Shown here: positions 58,733-64,000 of the stretch, piece by piece
Layout of the letters: each line of letters begins with the position of its first letter
Position numbering within the stretch: the stretch's first letter is position 1
Assembly: GCF_019703515.2 (NCBI RefSeq)
Contig: NC_059346.1
Location: forward strand, 48,963,501 to 49,027,500
From: Myxocyprinus asiaticus
Lineage: Eukaryota; Chordata; Actinopteri; Cypriniformes; Catostomidae
DNA: 64,000 bases
Reading direction: 5' to 3'
Notes under the pieces: generated by a model
Told to the model about the DNA's origin: nothing
Databases searched by the model: none
The model's input: only the letters and a program-made list of their open reading frames with translations
Made by a program: the position numbers and the translations under genes

Positions 58733-58948
58733 CTGCAGAGTGCTGCCAGGAAAGCTGCTGACGGCTGGATAATCTGTGATCTGAAGGTCATGCACATGTC
58801 CATTAAGTACTGCGGCAGAAATATGCACCCTCCGTGCCTTACTGGACACTGCCACCTCACTGTAGTCGTCACGCAGAAAGCGCTGAACAATGGCCGTCTT
58901 GCCCACCCCCTGAGCCCCCAGCACCGCGATCCGGAATGTAGGGGGCAT
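58733..58948 (-). CDS. rasl10b: rasl10b coding exon 1 (start codon and P-loop)
   Basis: ATG at 58948-58946, then 72 codons to the donor GT at 58732-58731, ending in phase 0. The sequence is MPPTFRIAVLGAQGVGKTAI, then RFLRDDYSEVAV and HVHDLQITDYPAVSSFPGST. The P-loop GAQGVGKT is at residues 11-18. The G3 position reads ITDYPAVS, not DTAGQE, as is normal for RASL10-type proteins, so standard Ras-like GTP hydrolysis is unlikely. The start context has G at -3. An in-frame ATG 24 codons upstream (59020-59018) follows directly on a TAA and has a poor context, so I keep the downstream start. RASL10A is the alternative, but residues across all exons match RASL10B better. Confidence 0.94.
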
Positions 58949-59111
58949 TGCCCGGCTTCCGCTTCGCCCTCGGTGGGCCGCCCCATCCTCCCTGCTCTCG
59001 CAAACTGCTGGCCAGTGCATTTAGAGTGGCACATGGGCAGCACATAGTCCTGACTTGAGCACAGAAAGCCGTGGTGGCCACAGCACAGTCCCAATCATAC
59101 GCCAGCAGCCT
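58949..59111 (-). other. rasl10b: rasl10b 5' UTR part of coding exon 1
   Basis: A splice-acceptor-like 'TTTTCTCTTTCTTAG' on the - strand ends at 59112, so the exon probably starts at 59111. It contains one in-frame upstream ATG (59020) preceded by a stop. Confidence 0.65.
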
Positions 59112-59254
59112 CTAAGAAAGAGAAAACATAATTCTTTTTAAACTTCAACTTTTCAAAAGAAGTCACATGTAAAATTTAATATAATATATAAAATAATACT
59201 AAAATAAAAACATTCCAAAAAAGAATTGCAAAGCATGATTCATCTGCTGTCCCC

Positions 59255-59515
59255 CCCCCCGCAAAAATAATGACTGTTTTCAAATGGGTTTCCTAAAACA
59301 CTCCCACTGTCTGCTACTGGTCAGCAAACAGACAGTCCCACCCCAAACTTACACAATTGAAAGCTAAAAAACAATTAGTGCAATATTTTGATAGCAACAC
59401 AGCCAATGTCTGCATTTTTCAGGGGAATCAACCAATGAATGGCTCAAAGTTGTCTGTGTATATTATGCTGGGATACAAAATTTGAATTTAAATAAGTTTA
59501 AGTAAGTTTAAAAAA
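59255..59515. repeat. Dispersed repeat, copy 2 (partner 57760-58030)
   Basis: Blocks 'CTACTGGTCAGC', 'ACAGACAGTCCCACC', 'CAATATTTTGATAG' and 'TTTTTCAGGGGAATCAACC' match 57760-58030 in order. A short poly(C) run precedes it at 59252-59261. Confidence 0.7.
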
Positions 59516-59670
59516 GTATAAAATCAAATAAAAAAAGCTATAAGAGGAGCTTTTCAGTTTGGTGCAACATTCAATTTTTTGACATTTGACAATATGTGTT
59601 TAGTCTTTTAGTTGCTCAGAAATATAGAATTTTTCCGTCCCATCTATTGCGCTTATATATTATGGTTTTT

Positions 59671-60155
59671 AAAGGAATAGTTCACCCAAAAAAGAAAATT
59701 CCGATATGATAGGTGTGGGTGAGAAACAGATCAATATTAAAGTCCTTTTTTACTATAAATTCCCCTCCCTGCCAAATAGGTGCTAATATATGCACAAAGA
59801 ATGTGAATCGCCAAAAACAAAAGAAGAATGTGAAAGTGAAAGTGGAGATTGAAAGTAAAAAATTACTTAAATATTTATCTGTTTCTCACACACACTTATC
59901 ATATCACTTCTGAAGACATGGATTTAACCACTGAGTCATATGGATTACTCTTATGCTGCCTTTATGTGCTTTTTGGACCTTCTGAGGTCTGGTCACCATT
60001 CACTTGCACTGTATGGACCTACAGAGCTGAGATATTCTTCTAAAAATCTGTCTTTGTGTTCTGCAGAAGAAATTAAGTCATACATATCTGGGATGGCATG
60101 AGGGTGAGTAAATGATGAGAGAATTTTCATTTTTGGGTGAATTAATCCTTTAAAT
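59671..60155. mobile_element. AGTTCACCC-type MITE, full copy
   Basis: Inverted ends 'AAAGGAATAGTTCACCCAAA' and 'TTTTTGGGTGAATTAATCCTTT'. About 485 bp, with the interior shared with 51535-51730. This is the most complete member of the family in the window. It lies in the 5' UTR intron of rasl10b. Confidence 0.8.
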
Positions 60156-60581
60156 AGGCTACTACAGTGTTATCATGATATAAAGCACTTACAGTAAATG
60201 GGGTCAGGTGGATTTAAATGGAGCACAGATATTATTAGAAAACACCACACATAGGCAACTGCACCTCTTTATGTATGCTATTCAAGTAAAGCAGGTGGCA
60301 GATTGCATGCAGGTAATGCAAGAGTTTAACTTCAAAATAAAAAATCTCAGCTTTCATCTAAGTGATGAGGCTCACTATAATTCATAATGTTTATACAATG
60401 CATACCCTCCATTATAAGGACATAATATCGTTGTATAATGTTCTTCATTTTAGCCCTATAATCTCACCCCGATACATGTAAATGCCCCACCCACCCTTAC
60501 TATATGAATGTCGAGAAAGCATGACAGTTTCTCTTTTAGTGCAAATGTATAACGCGCACAGCAGTGACTCCAGTGACTTAC

Positions 60582-61060
60582 CTTCTGCGCAGGTAAGAAG
60601 TTGCATTCTTCTTTCTCATCGACGCACCGAGTTTTCACGAGTCCTCACTTTCTGATGTCATTCAGGTGCAGAAGTAATCTCGAAACTGTCCTGGAGGAAT
60701 ATCCTGCTCTTTCACGTCATACAGACCTCGCCGTCAGCGCTGAACGGACTGATAAATCAGCGCCAGTGCGTGAAATGAACCTCGCGCATCACCGGTCAGC
60801 GTCACATGTTAACTGAATGAGAAAAGGCTGAGAGTCTGGTTTGTAGCGGAGTGGGGTGGTTGAGCTCGTTCTCTCTTGTGTGTAAAGACGATGCGCTTCT
60901 TCACTAGTTATGAGCGCAGAGAGTAAATACAAGCACGCGAGTACCACTGTCTCTTAGCAACCCGATCTTTGTCTTCTGTTGCTAAGTAACCACGTGGTTC
61001 GTACCTGTCCGCTTCACGTCACTAATACTGTATGTGGCCGTGTGTATCCAGGTGCGAATG
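60582..61060 (-). promoter_or_regulatory. rasl10b: Putative rasl10b non-coding exon 1 and CpG-rich promoter region
   Basis: A strong donor, 'GCGCAGAAG|GTAAGT' on the - strand, lies with exon end at 60582, and its partner acceptor is at 59112. Sequence from about 60600 to 61060 is visibly richer in CG dinucleotides than the AT-rich surroundings and free of repeats. The start of transcription cannot be fixed from sequence; it would lie somewhere in 60700-60950. There is no clear TATA box. Confidence 0.45.
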
Positions 61061-61442
61061 GGCTGCAGTTTATTAGGCTTAATTTACGGTTAATAATCAA
61101 TCCCGTTTATTCAGCTGATTACTGAAAAATATATAGCTAGCTGGGTAGCTGACATGACGTTTAACGATATTTATATTTCGTAGTGTGATACCTTAATGAC
61201 CCCACTATAATATATAATTTTCGACGGAAAACGGATTGGAAGGGAAATCTATATAAATGTCCTACATCATATTTCATTTTGAAAACTCGTGCTGTCTCAC
61301 GTTTTTCATCTAGGCTACTGAAATGTCTTTGGAAAGATTTTTTTCAAATTTAATTAAATCTACCTCTTTCCTTCAGACACTCGTTTTCATTCCCGCCAAA
61401 TATCAAATATGGCGCCGTCATGAATAAGATCTAAAACAATAT

Positions 61443-61848
61443 TAAAGGTGCACTCAGTAACTTTTGTCTTTGTGTCATCTCGCACTTACACTGACACTGA
61501 GCGGCTTGGATGCACCATCATTTAAATTCAACAGTTTTCAGTTTCAGATGTCATTGTAGAAATGTAGTATTCACAGTCAGACATGATTACTTTAATCAGT
61601 GAGTGAAAGTGTCCAATAACAGGACGGTTACTGAGATTAAGTGAGTAGCATTCAGCTGGTCATGGCCGCCCCCATGTGTGGACCCCCTCCATGTAGAATA
61701 AAACAGCTTTTATAAGGTTACTGATATGACTGGAGTCTTCATTTTAATGTGAGTGCTCATGATTTTACAAATATATTGTAAAATTATAATTCATGTCTTT
61801 AGGAGTTAAACTTTTCTTTAGGAAAAAATTACTGAGTGCACCTTTAAG
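61443..61848. mobile_element. TTAA-flanked MITE (AGGTGCACTCAGTAA ends)
   Basis: Left 'TTAAAGGTGCACTCAGTAAC' and right 'ATTACTGAGTGCACCTTTAA' are near-perfect inverted ends with TTAA at each edge, about 406 bp in all. Consistent with a piggyBac-like non-autonomous element. Contains no coding sequence. Confidence 0.8.
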
Positions 61849-61856
61849 AATAATTG

Positions 61857-61859
<3 letters not shown>

Positions 61860-61889
<30 letters not shown>
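61860..61889. repeat. (TA)n microsatellite
   Basis: About 14 TA units just downstream of the 61443 MITE. Confidence 0.9.
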
Positions 61890-61893
<4 letters not shown>

Positions 61894-62025
61894 TATACAT
61901 GCCATTTTTATAACCACATATTTGAAAGATTGCATTTAATAGGCATATTTGTAAAATTCCCATAATGTTCAAGCAACACAAATTATTACCATGCTTTATT
62001 TCTACTCTTAATCCAGCCATTAATG

Positions 62026-62050
62026 ATAATAATAATAATAATAATAATAA
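62026..62050. repeat. (AAT)n microsatellite
   Basis: About eight AAT units. Confidence 0.9.
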
Positions 62051-62149
62051 AACTGTTATGGTAATGTTTTAATAGTTATTAACATTTTAGTCATTTAGTT
62101 ATTTCTGGTGTCCACTACAATGAACACTGGTTCCGAATTATGGCTTCTT

Positions 62150-62184
62150 TTTTTTCTTTTCTTTTTTTTTTTTTTTTTTTTTTT
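62150..62184. repeat. Poly(T) tract
   Basis: About 35 bases, almost all T with two C interruptions. Confidence 0.9.
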
Positions 62185-62338
62185 GCCTTGTTTCACATGC
62201 TGCCATGCTTTATTTTTAAAGGTGAAAAAATAAAAATTGCTTTATTTTATTTTTTTATTTTTTTGTTCAAAAAGTTGGATTTAGCAGCATCTAATAATTT
62301 TTTGTGATTTAGCAGGCACCAGATGACAAAAACCTTCA

Positions 62339-62901
62339 AAGGAATATTACGGGTTCAATACAAATTAACTTCAAACGACAGCATTTGTGTAATGAAAATT
62401 ATTTTGCTCAACCCTCCTTTTCTTTAAAAAAAAAAAAAAAAAAAAGCAAAAATCGTGGTTCCAGTGAGGCACTTACTATAGAAGTGAATGGGGCCAATCC
62501 ATAAACATTAAAATACTCACTGTTTCAAAAGTATAGCAACAATACATAAACAATAAGCATGTTGACATGATTTTAGTGTGATAAAATCACTTACTAACCT
62601 TTTCTGTGTGTAAAGTTATATAAAATTGTACAACTTTGTTGCCATGATGTCGTATTGCCGTAAACCCTAAAATGACGATTTAAACAACTTTACAGCTCAA
62701 ATAATACACGAGTTTTAACAGAATTAATGTAACCGCTTTTATAAAATTATAAGCTGCACATTTCCGCCTTTAAACCCTCCAAAAATTGGCCCCATTCACT
62801 TCCATTGTAAGTGCCTCACTGTAATCTGAAATAATTTTTTGTGGTACTCAACATTATGCCACAAATGCTGCCGATCGAGCTTAAATTGAACCCGGAATAT
62901 T
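62339..62901. mobile_element. MITE family 'GTTAAGCTCAAT', copy 2
   Basis: Ends 'GGAATATTACGGGTTCAATA' and 'TTGAACCCGGAATATT' are inverted. Blocks 'TTCCAGTGAGGCACTTACTA' and 'CACTGTTTCAAAAGTATAGC' match copy 1 at 44926-45525. It also contains an internal inverted pair ('CTTACTATAGAAGTGAATGG' and 'CCATTCACTTCCATTGTAAG'). Confidence 0.8.
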
Positions 62902-64000
62902 AATTTAAAAACACCAGAGAAAAGTGATGTCCATTTGAATGGATGCAGGGTAAAGGTAAAATATTAATAATGAAAACCTTAATGACCGTGTTATTTGTCA
63001 ACTAAGCTACAGAAGTTAAAAATAAATTTGGCCAACAGAATGTGATGGCACATAATAAATACTAATAAATAAACAACCATATAAAGAAAGACAATGTAGG
63101 CTCTGTCAGTGTTAAAGTGATGCTCTGAATGGAACAGTTTGATGGCATGCACTTAATGAAAAAAAAAAAATACAGACAGGCAGGAAAATGTGCACTAAAG
63201 ATGATGATTATGCAGACTGTGTCTGTGTGGTGTGAGAGCTGTTCAGTATTCAGTTGGGAGGCTGTTGCAGACCTAAGTGATTATGACACAGAGTGCCTGC
63301 GTCACCTCCAGCGCACAGCTGATCTCACAGACCACACACATCATAAGCTCATGAACATTAAAATGGAAACAACTTGTCACTAAAACACTGGTCTAATGTA
63401 GTGTATAATGAAGGTTTAGTGGGTGCAATGAAGGCATACTCAGATTTTGAGGGCCAACACAGCTGACTTTATTTTGAATTACAACTATCCATAGGGCAAA
63501 CCTAGAGGAGAAATAATCAGATTTTCTTTTCCAGTCTGTATATACCAATACAAGATACATTTCTGAGTTTATATGCACTGTGATCACATCAGCAATATAA
63601 ACGGCAATCATAAAAACAAAACGCACACTTACACATACAGTACAAAGGTGCTAATAGGAAGGTTAATACACAGTGAGGTGTTCTACTGGCAGATGTTTAT
63701 TGGACACTGCTTGCATGCATGTTCACAGGCACATTAGCATCTATGGCAACAAAAAATTAAGTTCACATTTAGTCACCAGCACCACCACGAAGACGAATTG
63801 TAAAGTTTTAGTAAAAACCAAGCTGAAAATGCTCTAATCAACAGATCAAAGTGATCAGTCCTAGTATTGTAGAGTCTATATTGGTAATCTTTTCTTTTTA
63901 TTGCATCCCTATTGTAGTGTATTAGTTTTGAAGTATAAAGCAACCTTGAGGCTGAGCTAGGTTGTATACAAAATTTGGGCAGTTATTTGTAATATTAACC

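Larger units (their letters stand above)
61061..64000. other. Upstream intergenic region, MITEs and simple repeats only
   Basis: Beyond the listed MITEs (61443-61848, 62339-62901) and simple repeats, no exon, RNA gene or further gene start is recognised. 62902-64000 contains nothing I can name. Confidence 0.5.

Noticed and set aside
58790..59047. 85-residue + strand frame over rasl10b exon 1
   Set aside because: Antisense of the conserved GTPase exon. No homology of its own seen.

Overview
The window is animal genomic DNA, almost certainly from a teleost fish and most likely a cypriniform. It has spliced genes with consensus splice sites and long introns. It is dense in Tc1-like transposons with IR/DR ends, tRNA-headed SINEs, L1- and L2-type LINEs and short 'AGTTCACCC'-type inverted-repeat elements typical of cyprinid genomes. 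No prokaryotic features, CRISPR arrays or free-standing RNA genes were seen. The species cannot be named from the sequence alone.

Two host genes are supported, in convergent (tail-to-tail) orientation. (1) A GAS2-like gene, best called gas2l2, lies on the + strand. Its visible exons are 1910-2017, 3746-3842 and 4324-4582, plus a large last exon (about 20939-22547) with a 3' UTR to about 23795. The calponin-homology exons must lie left of the window. (2) rasl10b, a RAS-like small GTPase, lies on the - strand with coding exons 58948-58733, 52777-52653 and 41040-40770. These join in phase to exactly 203 codons ending in a CALM CAAX box. A non-coding first exon and CpG-rich promoter region lie near 60582-61060. 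As I recall the human map, GAS2L2 and RASL10B are also convergent neighbours on chromosome 17, so the pair supports both assignments.

Most of the remaining sequence is transposable elements in layers. 4583-20938 (one gas2l2 intron) holds a complete but broken Tc1 (5012-6586), a second Tc1 split by a SINE (6590-8435), an L2-type LINE (8587-10900), and a Tc1 remnant split by a hAT element (11055-12313). It also holds a 1.65-kb inverted duplication of that complex (9819-11470 versus 12993-14640), a SINE, a partial L1 (15111-17972) and another Tc1 (19274-20898). That last Tc1 ends only about 20 bp before the terminal-exon acceptor region. Between the two genes is a 13.3-kb nest: LINE 'B' (24743-38020, 16-bp target duplication) was entered by a Tc1 (29030-36660), which was entered by a near full-length L1 'A' (30543-36515, 18-bp target duplication). 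The rasl10b introns hold a young-looking Tc1 (47225-48804) whose transposase has a single visible stop codon, a Harbinger remnant (about 54370-56178) and several MITE families. 61061-64000 is upstream intergenic DNA with MITEs and simple repeats.

I did not find a new biological system. The points most worth a second look are the (TG)n tract directly against the acceptor of the second GAR-domain exon, the Tc1 end sitting in the acceptor region of the last gas2l2 exon, the inverted duplication with shared lesions, the dated three-level nest, and the independent insertion of an L1 and a SINE at the same position in two copies of one Tc1 family.
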